A stretch of DNA of 64,000 nt from Bradyrhizobium stylosanthis. GTDB lineage: Bacteria > Pseudomonadota > Alphaproteobacteria > Rhizobiales > Xanthobacteraceae. The translations under genes were made by a program, and so were the position numbers. Of this stretch, positions 1 through 8,830 are shown in pieces. The notes beneath the pieces were generated by a model that was not told where the DNA came from, did no database searches, and saw nothing but the letters and a program-made list of their open reading frames with translations. Location of the stretch: contig NZ_LVEM01000003.1 in the NCBI RefSeq assembly GCF_001641335.1, positions 1,284,043-1,348,042 on the forward strand, in the 5' to 3' direction. The first letter of the stretch is position 1. Each line of letters starts with the position of its first letter.

Positions 1-632
1 TGCGCCGTGAGGGGTGGCGTCACGGCCAGAACAATATCCGTCGCATCTATCGCGAATTGGGCCTGCAATTGCGCAACAAGTCTCGCAAGCGTCGGGACAA
101 GGCCAAACTACGCGATGACCGTCGGCCGGCGACGCGGGCCAATGAGACCTGGGCGACGGACTTTGTCCATGACCAATTGGCAACCGGCGGCAAGCTCCGG
201 GTGCTTACGATCATCGACATCTTCTCCCGCTTCTCGCCTGCGCTGGAGCCGCGGTTCACCTTCCGCGGCACCGATGTCGTGGCAATACTGGAAAGGGTTT
301 GTAATGAAGTGGGATTCCCGGCGACGATCCGCGTCGATCAAGGCAGCGAGTTTGTGTCGCGCGACCTTGACCTGTAGGCCTACCAGCGCGGCGTCACGCT
401 GGACTTCTCACGGCCGGGCAAGCCGACCGACAACGCCTTCATCGAAGCCTTCAACGGGCGCTTCCGAGCTGAATGCCTCAACGCCCACTGGTTCCTGTCC
501 CTTGCGGACGCCCAGGGAAAAGTGGAGACTTGGCGCAGATACTACAATGAGGAACGGCCCCACGGGGCGATCGGCAATCAGCCGCCGATTTTGCTGCAAA
601 ACCACGTCGGCGCCACCAGCCCGCCGGCGTGA
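1..632 (+). pseudogene. IS3-family transposase (OrfB-type DDE integrase), C-terminal part with nonsense codon
   Basis: The reading frame entering from the left edge encodes the catalytic part of an IS3-family transposase. The first acidic residue is in WATDFVHD, the second in RVDQGSEFV, and the Glu in FIEAFNGRFRAECLN. The frame is broken by an in-frame TAG at 375-377. It then continues in the same frame (AYQRGVTLDF...) to a TGA at 630-632. The site reads as if a Trp codon had become a stop. All three catalytic residues remain, split between the two halves. The upstream half and the left IS end lie outside the window, so the element is incomplete here. As an IS call it is strong; whether any suppressor readthrough occurs is unknown. 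Confidence 0.9.
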
Positions 633-1344
633 TCAGAGGCGCAAAACTCTGGTTCTCGGTGGCCCAAAGTCGGTCTCACTGCAACACCCCCGAGACTTTA
701 ATTGCCGCTGATGAAACTTCAGTGGCAGGCAATCGGCTGTAGCGGTTCGGCCTCTTGTGAGGCTTGTCTCTACACTTAAGCTGAACGTGAGATAAGCGAA
801 TTGCGTGATCACCGACGAGTCCTTGAGAAGCGCGCTGTAGGCTTACGATAGCGATTGCACCTAGGCAGCTGCAATGAATAGGTTCAGTTGTCCTCTTCTC
901 TAATCCTCTCCGTTTTCCGCAACACTTTTCAAATGGGCAACTACTGTTGAAAAGATCTGCCGGATTTGATGGGCAGCGCGGCAAAGTTGGTCGCGTTGCG
1001 GGCAATTCCGATCAACATCTCGCCTTTGTGCCATGCCGCGAAGACGCCGCCTCAGCTCACCCTCAAGATGCAAATGCGCTCATGGCAGATTAAGATGACT
1101 TATGCGAGCCCGCAGAAAGGGGTTGAAACGCACGCTGCGTCAGCTTGTAGGATCAAGAATGGCAAAGGAGACCCACGTCGCCGCGTCGACGGTCGGGTGG
1201 ATAGAGCGAATGATTTGATGAATCGGTCGTTCTCGCAGCCCCTCCTCGTCGCGGCCGGAATTTGGCAGGCAAGCGAGCAGTACGCGTCTACTGGAGTCAT
1301 CAGGTCGGAGAGAGGCCGGAAGACTCAATGGGCCGCTCAGTTCT
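633..1344. other. No supported gene; probable right end of the IS3 element then unassigned DNA
   Basis: The first 50-60 bases after the transposase stop probably hold the right terminal repeat of the IS, but the matching left end is outside the window. The rest holds only short, overlapping open frames on both strands without family motifs or good ribosome-binding sites. Confidence 0.4.
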
Positions 1345-1392
1345 ATCCACGAGATGAATGGCCTCCATCATAACAATCAATTTTACCAACCC
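1345..1392 (+). promoter_or_regulatory. nod box (NodD-binding promoter element)
   Basis: A 48-bp stretch aligns without gaps to the rhizobial nod box consensus. It begins ATCCAC, carries ATC at 1367-1369 and AACAATC at 1372-1378, and ends with the hallmark ATTTTACCAA at 1380-1389. I count four mismatches at constrained positions. In both ATC-N9-GAT half-sites GAT reads AAT, one by a mismatch and one within the R position of the consensus. The element points to the right, toward the gene starting near 1635, about 240 bp away. By family knowledge, NodD bound here activates transcription in response to plant flavonoids. No nod, nol or noe gene follows, so it is an orphan element. Confidence 0.85.
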
Positions 1393-1634
1393 TGCTGAAG
1401 GCTGCTAGTCAAAACGGCGATTGATCTGGGGGATGGTGCAGGTCGTGAGGATTAACCGTCGACTGTTAAGGTCAGTTGCTCTCGGCAGCCTAGTTGGCCC
1501 CTACGCAACGGTAAGGCTCAAGAATGGTCTTTTGAACGGTTGCCAGCAGTGTCTTGTCAAGCCGCAACTACGCCGCGCTGGAGGTCAGCACGGTGAAGGT
1601 AGATTCCTGTGCCAGAATGATGCATGAGGCAGCC

Positions 1635-2276
1635 ATGACTATGAGTGTATACGGGTCCAGTAAATCCACGACGGCGGCGCCCCTAAATCAAGCCTATCGG
1701 GAGATGACGTTTGGTTTTTTTACGCAACTCATTCGATCTTTCGCTCTTCCTCTCCGAGTTTTCACCAACTCAATTTCCGTTCGACTGAAGGCTGACGTTC
1801 CCACACATATCGTCACTGCGTCACCCTCAGGAGAATGTGCTCATCACCCTCCCTTCCGGGATTCGCACGTTAAATATCTAAAACAAACCATTGAGTCGCA
1901 AATTGAAGAGGTTGCCAGACTGATCTGTGAGGACGAGAGCGCGCTCGAAGCGACCCGATTGCTCAATGCGCTTACAAGCGAGCTGGTAAAGGCGAAGCTC
2001 GGCATGTGTTCGCACCTCGACGAGCAAGCCGGTGGTGCGCTCAACGGAGGCGATGCAAACCGTCTCGAAGAGAAACACGGAACACTGTACGAGCCGGAAC
2101 AGCTTTCCACTCTGGGACAGCTTTTTGATGGGGCCGTCTTGGCATTACCTCCAAGCATGCGAACTCCAATTAACCGGATCGAGATCGCCAAACTCATTCT
2201 AGAACGCGCATCTATTGATCAAGTCGAGCCGGAACTTCTTATTAAGTTGATTACCGCCCTTGTCACTGCCGCTTGA
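1635..2276 (+). CDS. Unrecognised protein downstream of the nod box
   Basis: The open frame runs from a TTG at 1554 to a TGA at 2274-2276. I prefer the ATG at 1635, which has GAGG five bases upstream (213 residues). A GTG at 1593 behind GGAGG is an alternative. I do not recognise a family. The first third is Ser/Thr-rich with an aromatic stretch (MTFGFFTQLIRSFALPL). From about residue 85 the protein is acidic and helical, with SQIEEVARLICEDESALEAT and a Leu-rich C-terminus. There is no clear signal peptide or transmembrane segment. The position behind a nod box suggests flavonoid-induced expression during symbiosis, but that is inference. Codon use looks ordinary, and no shift or internal stop is seen. 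Confidence 0.6.
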   Translation: MTMSVYGSSKSTTAAPLNQAYREMTFGFFTQLIRSFALPLRVFTNSISVRLKADVPTHIVTASPSGECAHHPPFRDSHVKYLKQTIESQIEEVARLICEDESALEATRLLNALTSELVKAKLGMCSHLDEQAGGALNGGDANRLEEKHGTLYEPEQLSTLGQLFDGAVLALPPSMRTPINRIEIAKLILERASIDQVEPELLIKLITALVTAA

Positions 2277-2647
2277 TATAGCCGATCCACCTCCTCCGCC
2301 GCGCCATAGCGCGATCCAGGCAGAGAACTGATTCTACAAAAGGAGACGTCGAGCCGCATTCGCCTCCGTGTGGACGGCTCGACACTTCCACGATCTCGAG
2401 CACATCGTAAATGTCTGATCCGTTCACCCGCGCGACAATTCACGGCTAGGCGACCCAACGCCAGCTATGGCTGGATCTTCATCGAAGCCTCTGCTTCGCC
2501 TAACCGCTGCCTAAGCCCAATGATCCATAGAGATCAGCCTGATCATTGTTGGCAGCGATCGTTTCGGTTTCGCAAGCTTTCTCGCGCTCTGGATCCGAGC
2601 CCATTAACTAAAGTCCGTTTGCTCGCAGCTTCCCTGCCCGCGACCGT
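2277..2647. other. Intergenic, nothing recognised
   Basis: No family motif was seen. Open frames here are short and overlap each other. Convergent genes flank it, so a terminator is expected, but I cannot point to a convincing hairpin plus T-run. Confidence 0.4.
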
Positions 2648-3016
2648 TCAACTCAGCGCGCGAATCACGGCAAGGACAATAGCTATCCACGTGGCGACGC
2701 AGAACAATAAAGCGAAGCGCCACGCACTTACCCTGACTTGACGGCGCCAGTTGACCAGATCTGATGCGCACCCGGTAAAGCAGCGGCCCCGAACGACGTC
2801 AATCATCTGACGGTAGTCGTGAAATTCAAACTGCTGTCGATTTTTGCGGATGTACTTGATTCGATCCTGAGGTGAGAAGCAGTAGGCCCATATGTTTTGT
2901 GCTCTCTCCTGCCCATTCTCAGAGCGGCCGCATTTGTCGGCTACGGTATCATGAGCTCCGGGCAAGATGATGCTGTGCTCTGTACCGAGCGTGTAAATTG
3001 GTAGCATGTGGGTCAT
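2648..3016 (-). CDS. Small unknown protein with a C-terminal membrane segment
   Basis: I chose the ATG at 3016 (MTHMLPIYTL...), preceded by AAGG at a workable distance; a start ten codons earlier is possible. The product is 122 residues. The N-terminal part is polar and contains WAYCFSPQDRIKYIRKNRQQ, then a segment with two Cys (RGRCFTGCASD). It ends in a hydrophobic helix (FALLFCVATWIAIVLAVI, about residues 99-118), so it is probably a tail-anchored inner-membrane protein with a cytoplasmic head. No family is recognised. It stands alone between gaps, and its reality rests on reading-frame integrity and sensible composition. Confidence 0.5.
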   Translation of the reverse strand: MTHMLPIYTLGTEHSIILPGAHDTVADKCGRSENGQERAQNIWAYCFSPQDRIKYIRKNRQQFEFHDYRQMIDVVRGRCFTGCASDLVNWRRQVRVSAWRFALLFCVATWIAIVLAVIRALS

Positions 3017-4022
3017 GGCGCGCACCTTTCGTGTTCCGCTATCCACGCCTACAATGTGACGTTACGTGAGTTTCAAGCTATTCTTCTCGTCTTGACCAGA
3101 TCTAGTAGTCCCGGCTGCAACCTTGCTCACATTTCGAACCTGAGCGCCTTCAACTAGCGACGCAGCAATCGCTAGCCGAATAGGCCAACAGCAGTTCGTA
3201 CACTTCCTATTGGCCGCGTTTGCGGCGGAGCAATCCCTAGCTCTGAGCGATTTCGCATGATCTGCACGGTGCGCCGCCATCGGGCGAGCCGCTTCGAATG
3301 TCTCTTCCGTCTACCGTGAAGCAAATTTGTAGACAGTCGCGCGTGAGCGGCTGTCACCGGCATAGTAATTCACAAATTTCATCGGACCACCGGCTCGGAG
3401 GGGTTGAACCGCACGTAACGTCAAATTGTATGATCTCGAACAAGTAGCGATGGTCTCCGGCGGACCGACGCCTCTGACGAGTACAAGGATGGCCGATGTC
3501 TCAGCCTGTTCAGATCTACACCGCACGACACTATGACGGTCCAAACCTCCTACATGCGTGGAATTTCCTGCCGTTTTTGGTCCATCTTGGCCGAACCACA
3601 GGGACGCCGGAGTTGAGTACATCTCCTTTCGCCTATTGCGAGAGAGTTCGGGTCCGTTTAGACGCTCAAGGCCGCATTGGACCGTCTACTCTTCCTCACA
3701 AACTGACTTGGTATGATGCAGCACACTCCCATGGGCCACGAGGCTGTCCGACGCAGAACATTTTTGGTGGCGATAGTCGGGCGCAGTTGACTCGCATCCA
3801 TGACGAGTAGCGATTGTCCCTTATTAGCCACCTTCGGATGCATTCTCCGTCACGCTTGATCCTGCGGTGAACCGACTGATGGATCAAACCCGAGTTCTGG
3901 CGGCGCGTTCAGCCGTCCTCCCGGAAGTGCGGCCAATCCGAGCCTAGCCTACTTTCTCAGACACGCACCATTGAACCTCACAAGAAGGCTAGTGGGGCGC
4001 CGGGCACTCTCAAGAGGATATC
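3017..4022. other. About 1 kb without a supported gene
   Basis: Several short open frames exist on both strands, none longer than about 104 codons and none with recognisable motifs. It is probably eroded DNA. An AGAGGA ribosome-binding site at about 4012-4017 belongs to the next gene. Confidence 0.4.
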
Positions 4023-4319
4023 GTGAATCGAAGGCGGCAACTTTTTTTTCCGCGAAGCTATAGAGCCGGTCGGCATGTGACCGCTTTCATTGCCTTTTTG
4101 GCAATGAGTTCTCTAGGTGCTGTGGCCCGAGATCGAGGGGCTACGGAGGAGGAGAAACGAGCTTGCACCCCGGATGTGTTTCGGTTGTGTAGCGGCGCCA
4201 TACCGGATGTCGCTGCAATCGCTGCTTGTCTCAAAACAAAGCTCAGCAGCTTAAGTGTCCAGTGTCGGTACGTGATGTCGGCGCATGACGGCACAAAAGT
4301 GAAGACGGACTCTAAGTGA
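4023..4319 (+). CDS. Small exported Cys-motif protein
   Basis: The GTG at 4023 follows AGAGGA. The 98-residue product has a basic N-terminus, a hydrophobic stretch (VTAFIAFLAMSSLGAVA, about 19-35) that looks like a signal peptide, and a compact mature part. That part has four spaced Cys: EEEKRACTPDVFRLC, then a Cys in IAACLKTKL, then VQCRYVM. This Cys-spaced pattern recurs in small periplasmic proteins of bradyrhizobia that have no known function; that statement is from memory. Disulfide bonding in the periplasm is likely. It lies 132 bp upstream of the carboxylase genes on the same strand, but nothing ties it to them. Confidence 0.7.
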   Translation: MNRRRQLFFPRSYRAGRHVTAFIAFLAMSSLGAVARDRGATEEEKRACTPDVFRLCSGAIPDVAAIAACLKTKLSSLSVQCRYVMSAHDGTKVKTDSK

Positions 4320-4451
4320 CGATCGCACCAATGTGTCGCAATCGCGCCACGTGCCCCGATCCACAGGATCGTCGCTAGCGCGTCGTGACTAGAAATAGCC
4401 TCGAAGGTCTCGTGCAGACCTGACAGCTCTCCAAAACCTAAGAGCCGATTT

Positions 4452-5939
4452 GTGTTAGCGCGAATGCAGAAATTTCCATTTGATACAGTTCTGATCGCTA
4501 ACAGAGGCGAGATCGCCGTCCGTATCCTAAAGACCTTGCGACAGTTGGGCTTACGTTCAGCCATCGTCTACCACGGTGTGGATGCAGCCACACCAGCCGT
4601 TTCCATGGCGGATATAGCAATCGCGATCGAGGGCTCTTCCCCAATTGCTGCCTATCTTGACGCCGAGCAAATCATCGCCTCCGCCCGCAGAGCTAATGTC
4701 GGCGCGTTGCATCCTGGCTATGGGTTCTTGTCGGAGAACGCCGATTTTGCGAGAGCCGTCGCAGGGGCCGACATTGCATTCGTCGGGCCTGCCCCCGAAT
4801 GCATCGAGCTGATGGGTGATAAGATCCGCGCCCGGAGATTTGCTCAGCAGATCGGATTTCCGGTCGCGCCCTCAGTTATTGAAGAAGACGAACCAGAAAC
4901 CTTCACATCCAGAGCTCGGGCCCTTGGCTTACCTTTGCTGGTGAAACCTTCGGCAGGCGGTGGTGGCAAGGGCATGCGGATCGTGCGCGATCTCGACACC
5001 CTCGACGATGCAATTGCTCAAGCTGGACGCGAGGGGCTGCGCTACTTCGGAGATAACCGTCTCTACGTGGAGCGCTATGTTGAGAAACCACGCCACATCG
5101 AAGTGCAGGTGTTAGGCGATTTCTTCGGAAATGTCGTCCACCTGTTCGAACGCGAGTGCTCGGTGCAGCGCCGCTTTCAGAAGATCATCGAGGAGACGCC
5201 TTCGCCTGCCCTATCCGTAGAATTGCGGGAACGGGTCTGTGAAATGGCGGTCGGCATCGCTCGTAGCGCCAACTATCGAAATGCAGGGACCGTCGAATTT
5301 ATCTTTGATGGACAAGAGTTCTACTTCCTTGAGATGAATACTCGGCTTCAAGTCGAGCATCCTGTGACTGAAATGGTCACTGGCGTCGATCTCGTTGCCC
5401 AACAACTCCATATCGCAGCAGGGCACGAGCTCACATTTTCGCAATCCGACATCGTCTCCAAAGGTCATGCAATTGAAGCGAGGCTATACGCTGAAGCCCC
5501 TGAACGCGAATACGCGCCGACCACCGGAAAGATTCTCATGTTGGAGTACCCAGAGTGCGACGGCGTGCGCATCGATAGCGGTATCGTCCAAGGTCAGGAG
5601 ATCACGCCCGCATTTGATTCGATACTCGCAAAAGTCGTCGCACATTCAACTACACGCCGTGAAGCCGCGTTAAAGGCGGCACATGCGATGCGACAGCTAG
5701 TTCTTCTTGGCTGCGAGACGAACGCCGACTTTCTGGCCCGGCTGCTCATGGACGACACATTCTTGAGCGGCTGGATCCATACCGGTTATCTCGATGAACA
5801 TCCGCACCTGGCCATAGGCCCATGTGGAAGCGACTTGCCCGCCATTTTGGCAGCCGGGGCACTCCTGACGAGGAGCGTTCGGAATTCGGCAGACGCCGTG
5901 CCCAGGCTTCACGCGGAGCTCGGCAAGTGGAGAAACTGA
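4452..5939 (+). CDS. Biotin carboxylase subunit of an acyl-CoA carboxylase
   Basis: This enzyme carboxylates carrier-bound biotin using ATP and bicarbonate. The N-terminal domain begins with FDTVLIANRGEIAVRIL. The HPGYGFLSENADFA segment is near residue 86. The Gly-rich ATP-grasp loop PSAGGGGKGM is near 165, and LEMNTRLQVEHPVTE, holding catalytic and Mn-binding residues, is near 292. Its 495 residues exceed bacterial AccC (about 450). The start may be GTG 4452 or ATG 4464, neither with a strong ribosome-binding site. The stop is followed after one base by the start of the biotinyl-carrier gene in another frame. The two together match the size and order of a single methylcrotonyl/propionyl-CoA carboxylase alpha chain, so the chain is split here. 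All key motifs appear intact. Confidence 0.93.
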   Translation: MLARMQKFPFDTVLIANRGEIAVRILKTLRQLGLRSAIVYHGVDAATPAVSMADIAIAIEGSSPIAAYLDAEQIIASARRANVGALHPGYGFLSENADFARAVAGADIAFVGPAPECIELMGDKIRARRFAQQIGFPVAPSVIEEDEPETFTSRARALGLPLLVKPSAGGGGKGMRIVRDLDTLDDAIAQAGREGLRYFGDNRLYVERYVEKPRHIEVQVLGDFFGNVVHLFERECSVQRRFQKIIEETPSPALSVELRERVCEMAVGIARSANYRNAGTVEFIFDGQEFYFLEMNTRLQVEHPVTEMVTGVDLVAQQLHIAAGHELTFSQSDIVSKGHAIEARLYAEAPEREYAPTTGKILMLEYPECDGVRIDSGIVQGQEITPAFDSILAKVVAHSTTRREAALKAAHAMRQLVLLGCETNADFLARLLMDDTFLSGWIHTGYLDEHPHLAIGPCGSDLPAILAAGALLTRSVRNSADAVPRLHAELGKWRN

Positions 5940-5940
5940 C

Positions 5941-6444
5941 GTGAAGCACTGTTTTGGGCTCAATGTCGAGAACTATGAATTGTGGCTTTCACCCGGCCAA
6001 CACGACTATCGCCTTCACTTGGGCGATGAGGTAATTGCGCCGGTGGCACTCTCAGATCATTCAGACGGAAGCGCTCTCCTTTTCATTGCAAACGAGGCCG
6101 TGCCGGTCAGATTTGCAATCGACGGTGACACACTTCACCTGCATATGCGTGGCAGGACACACATCCTGCGATACCGCGATCCATTGCGAGAACTTGCGAG
6201 CTTGGACGAGCAGGCAAGTCTTCTTGTGGTCCGCGCGCCCATGCCCGGCGTCGTGATTGCGACCGCGGTTTGCCAAGGTGATGTGGTCTGCGCAGGCGCG
6301 ACGCTCATGGTGGTCGAGAGTATGAAGTTGGAAGTTGTCGTACGTGCCCCTCGCGGCGGTGCAATCGAGCGCATTCACTTTGGTGTAGGCGAGAGCTTTG
6401 AGCGAGGCGTGGCTTTGGTTACGTTTTCCGAGGAAGGACGCTGA
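5941..6444 (+). CDS. Biotinyl carrier protein, split-off C-terminus of the carboxylase alpha chain
   Basis: GTG 5941 lies one base after the stop of the biotin carboxylase gene, in a different frame. The 167-residue product starts with a beta-rich linker of the BT type found in acyl-CoA carboxylase alpha chains (YELWLSPGQHDYRLHLGDE). It ends with a biotinyl domain in which the modified Lys sits in VVESMKLEVVV (about residue 129). The usual motif is AMKM; ESMKLE is a known variant. There is no separate ribosome-binding site, so translation probably depends on termination-reinitiation from the upstream gene. Either the gene is naturally divided or a one-base shift has cut a once fused subunit. 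The protein would act as mobile biotin carrier between the two flanking subunits. Confidence 0.88.
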   Translation: MKHCFGLNVENYELWLSPGQHDYRLHLGDEVIAPVALSDHSDGSALLFIANEAVPVRFAIDGDTLHLHMRGRTHILRYRDPLRELASLDEQASLLVVRAPMPGVVIATAVCQGDVVCAGATLMVVESMKLEVVVRAPRGGAIERIHFGVGESFERGVALVTFSEEGR

Positions 6445-6445
6445 C

Positions 6446-8053
6446 ATGCAGCGGATCGTCTCTCGGGTGGACACCACGTCGCAAGAATTTCGTCTCAACG
6501 AGCTCCATAACCGACGACTTGCGGCCGAACTGAAGGAACGACAGCGTTCCGCTCGCTTCGATCGACCCGCGAGAGACCTTAAGCGTCTGCGGCAGCAAAA
6601 CAAGCTCTTCGTTCGCGATCGGATCGATGCGCTGCTTGATCCAGAAACTCCATTTCTCGAGCTATCAACGCTCGCGGGCAACAAGGCCTACGATGGTGAG
6701 GTGCCAGGCGCAGGGCAGATTGTCGGCCTTGGCATTGTTGCTGGTCGCGAGGTCATCGTTCACGCGGATGATGCAAGCGTGAAGGGCGGCGCTTGGTATC
6801 CGTTATCCGTCAAGAAGATTGTGCGGGCGCTGGACATTGCAATCGAGAACCGTCTTATGGTGGTGCATCTTTGCGACTGCGCCGGCGGCTTCTTGCCTCT
6901 GCAAGCGGAATTCTTCGCAGATCGCTACCACGCAGGCCGAATCCTGCGCAATCAATCGATTCTCTCTAAGATGGAAGTGCCGCAGGTCGCCATCGTCATG
7001 GGCCACTGTACTGCAGGGGGGGCCTACGTTCCGGCGCTGAGCGATTACAACATCATTGTGCGGGGGAATGGAGCCGTCTTTCTCGGCGGACCTCCGGTCG
7101 TAAAGGCCGCCACCGGAGAAGTGGTATCAGCCGAAGAGCTCGGTGGCGCTCAAATCCATACGAGCGTGTCGGGAACGAGTGACTACCTCGCTACGAGCGA
7201 AATGCATGCGATTGCCCTCGCGCGGGACATTATCGCTCACATGAGGCATCCAACGAAAGAAGCCGTTGATCGGGCCGCTCCGGAGCTTCCCGTCTACGGC
7301 GCATCCGAGCTATACGGCATCATTCCAAAAGATCCCCGCGTTCAATTTGACATTCTGGAGATCATCGCTCGCCTAGTGGATGGTAGCCGGTTCCATGAGT
7401 ATCAGCCTAGCTATGACCAAACCCTGATATGCGGTTTCGCGCGTCTTCAAGGTTATCAAATCGGGATTGTTGCAAATAATGGCGTGCTGCAGAACCACAG
7501 TGTTCTGAAGGGCGCTCACTTCATCCAACTCTGCGATAGGAACCGAACGCCATTGCTCTTCCTGCAGAATACCACTGGCTTTATGGTCGGACGAGAATAC
7601 GAACATGATGGCATCACCAAGAATGGCGCCAACCTCATCATGGCCGTTTCCGCAGCGTCGGTCCCCAAACTTACGGTGATCTGCAACGCCTCTCACGGAG
7701 CAGGAACATTCGCTATGGCGGGTCGCGCGTTCGATCCCCGCTTTATGTTTACCTGGCCGCAATCGCAGATTTCGGCCATGGGCGCGGAGCAAGCGGCAGG
7801 CGTACTCACCCATGTCAAAGCAAAGCAATTGGCTCGTGAAGGAGGGCGCTTGTCGGACCAAGAACTGGCAGCCATTCGAGAACCAATTATGAAGGAGTAT
7901 CGGGCGCGATCAAGTGCCTATTATGCGACTTCGGAGCTTTGGGATGACGGCATTCTTGATCCCGTAGATACCCGAAACGCGCTCTCAATCGCCTTAAGCG
8001 CGTCGCTTAATGCTCCAATTGGAGCGCCCCACTACGGTGTCTTTCGAATGTAG
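6446..8053 (+). CDS. Carboxyltransferase (beta) subunit of acyl-CoA carboxylase, methylcrotonyl-CoA type
   Basis: The ATG at 6446 starts two bases after the carrier stop and is preceded by AGGAAGGA. The product has 535 residues, the normal size for the beta chain of methylcrotonyl- or geranyl-CoA carboxylases. The N-half contains the acyl-CoA-side oxyanion loops, for example MGHCTAGGAYVPALSDY. The C-half contains the carboxybiotin-side loop SHGAGTFAMAGRAFDPRF. It ends in the family-typical GAPHYGVFRM. It transfers carboxylate from biotin to an acyl-CoA. The true substrate cannot be told from the sequence. With the two upstream genes it forms a complete biotin-dependent enzyme, presumably cytoplasmic and co-transcribed. 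Confidence 0.93.
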   Translation: MQRIVSRVDTTSQEFRLNELHNRRLAAELKERQRSARFDRPARDLKRLRQQNKLFVRDRIDALLDPETPFLELSTLAGNKAYDGEVPGAGQIVGLGIVAGREVIVHADDASVKGGAWYPLSVKKIVRALDIAIENRLMVVHLCDCAGGFLPLQAEFFADRYHAGRILRNQSILSKMEVPQVAIVMGHCTAGGAYVPALSDYNIIVRGNGAVFLGGPPVVKAATGEVVSAEELGGAQIHTSVSGTSDYLATSEMHAIALARDIIAHMRHPTKEAVDRAAPELPVYGASELYGIIPKDPRVQFDILEIIARLVDGSRFHEYQPSYDQTLICGFARLQGYQIGIVANNGVLQNHSVLKGAHFIQLCDRNRTPLLFLQNTTGFMVGREYEHDGITKNGANLIMAVSAASVPKLTVICNASHGAGTFAMAGRAFDPRFMFTWPQSQISAMGAEQAAGVLTHVKAKQLAREGGRLSDQELAAIREPIMKEYRARSSAYYATSELWDDGILDPVDTRNALSIALSASLNAPIGAPHYGVFRM

Positions 8054-8250
8054 CCTTGCGGTTCGCGCGCAGCGAGTTGGGCACAGTTTGCCTACGATCC
8101 GTCGCGCTGACGCTCACTTCACACGTCGGAGAGTTCCAAATCTAGTCGAGCTTTCCACTCCACCCGACGCGCTACTCCCCTTCGGCGGAACGCACTTGTT
8201 TCCACCGACCCGAAACCAGTAACAAGCTGACACCTGCCGAAGTCCCGCCC

Positions 8251-8505
8251 ATGCAATGCCCGAAATGTCATGCCAATGATCAAAACATGTCACATGATCC
8301 CTGGAGCGGTCGCCCTGTGATCGCCTGTAAAGCCTGCGGCGACTTTGTTGAGAACGAGTTGATCGAGCGCGAAAGAGCATACGCCATCATCACCGGAGTC
8401 GTGGCATCTCACTTGATTGGCGAGCGCAAGGGTGGCGCTCAGCGCGTCGCATGCGAGATCCTCGAAGCTCTTAAGAGTGCCGGCTTGACGATTCATCGCG
8501 CCTGA
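8251..8505 (+). CDS. Small zinc-ribbon protein
   Basis: The 84-residue product opens with MQCPKCHANDQ and has a second pair in IACKACGDF (Cys 3, 6, 27 and 30), the spacing of a zinc ribbon. The remainder is helical (NELIERERAYAIITGVVASH) without a membrane segment. The ATG at 8251 has a weak GAAG upstream. It lies between the carboxylase and the paired ATPase genes on the same strand, with gaps of about 200 and 325 bp. It may be a regulator or a scaffold, but nothing shows which. The four Cys make it more likely real than random. Confidence 0.5.
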   Translation: MQCPKCHANDQNMSHDPWSGRPVIACKACGDFVENELIERERAYAIITGVVASHLIGERKGGAQRVACEILEALKSAGLTIHRA

Positions 8506-8830
8506 CTTGCTGAGGCTCGCCGTAGACGACCATTGATTGATCAACTTAGCCGCGGCAAGGCCATCTACCATGATGGCTTCCGTAATCCCCAGCCGAAGAG
8601 AACGTTCTGATGGCAATCAAAACATACAAACTCCAACATGAACCGAGCTACACGCGCTTCCATGACCGTAATGGATCGCACCATCGGCGACTATAGCGTC
8701 TGTCGATGTTTCGAAAATCGGACGATCTCCTCCTTTGGCCATCGTAGTGTCGAAGGCAGGACTGGAAACACACAGACGACGCGCTTCGCGGTCGCGTGGA
8801 TTGAAGAACAAGCATCTTGAGAGGACTTGT
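8506..8830. other. Intergenic; ribosome-binding site of the next gene only
   Basis: The stretch holds only short frames. An in-frame extension of the next gene back to 8735 exists, but it lacks family resemblance. GAGAGG just before 8831 marks the better start. Confidence 0.4.
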
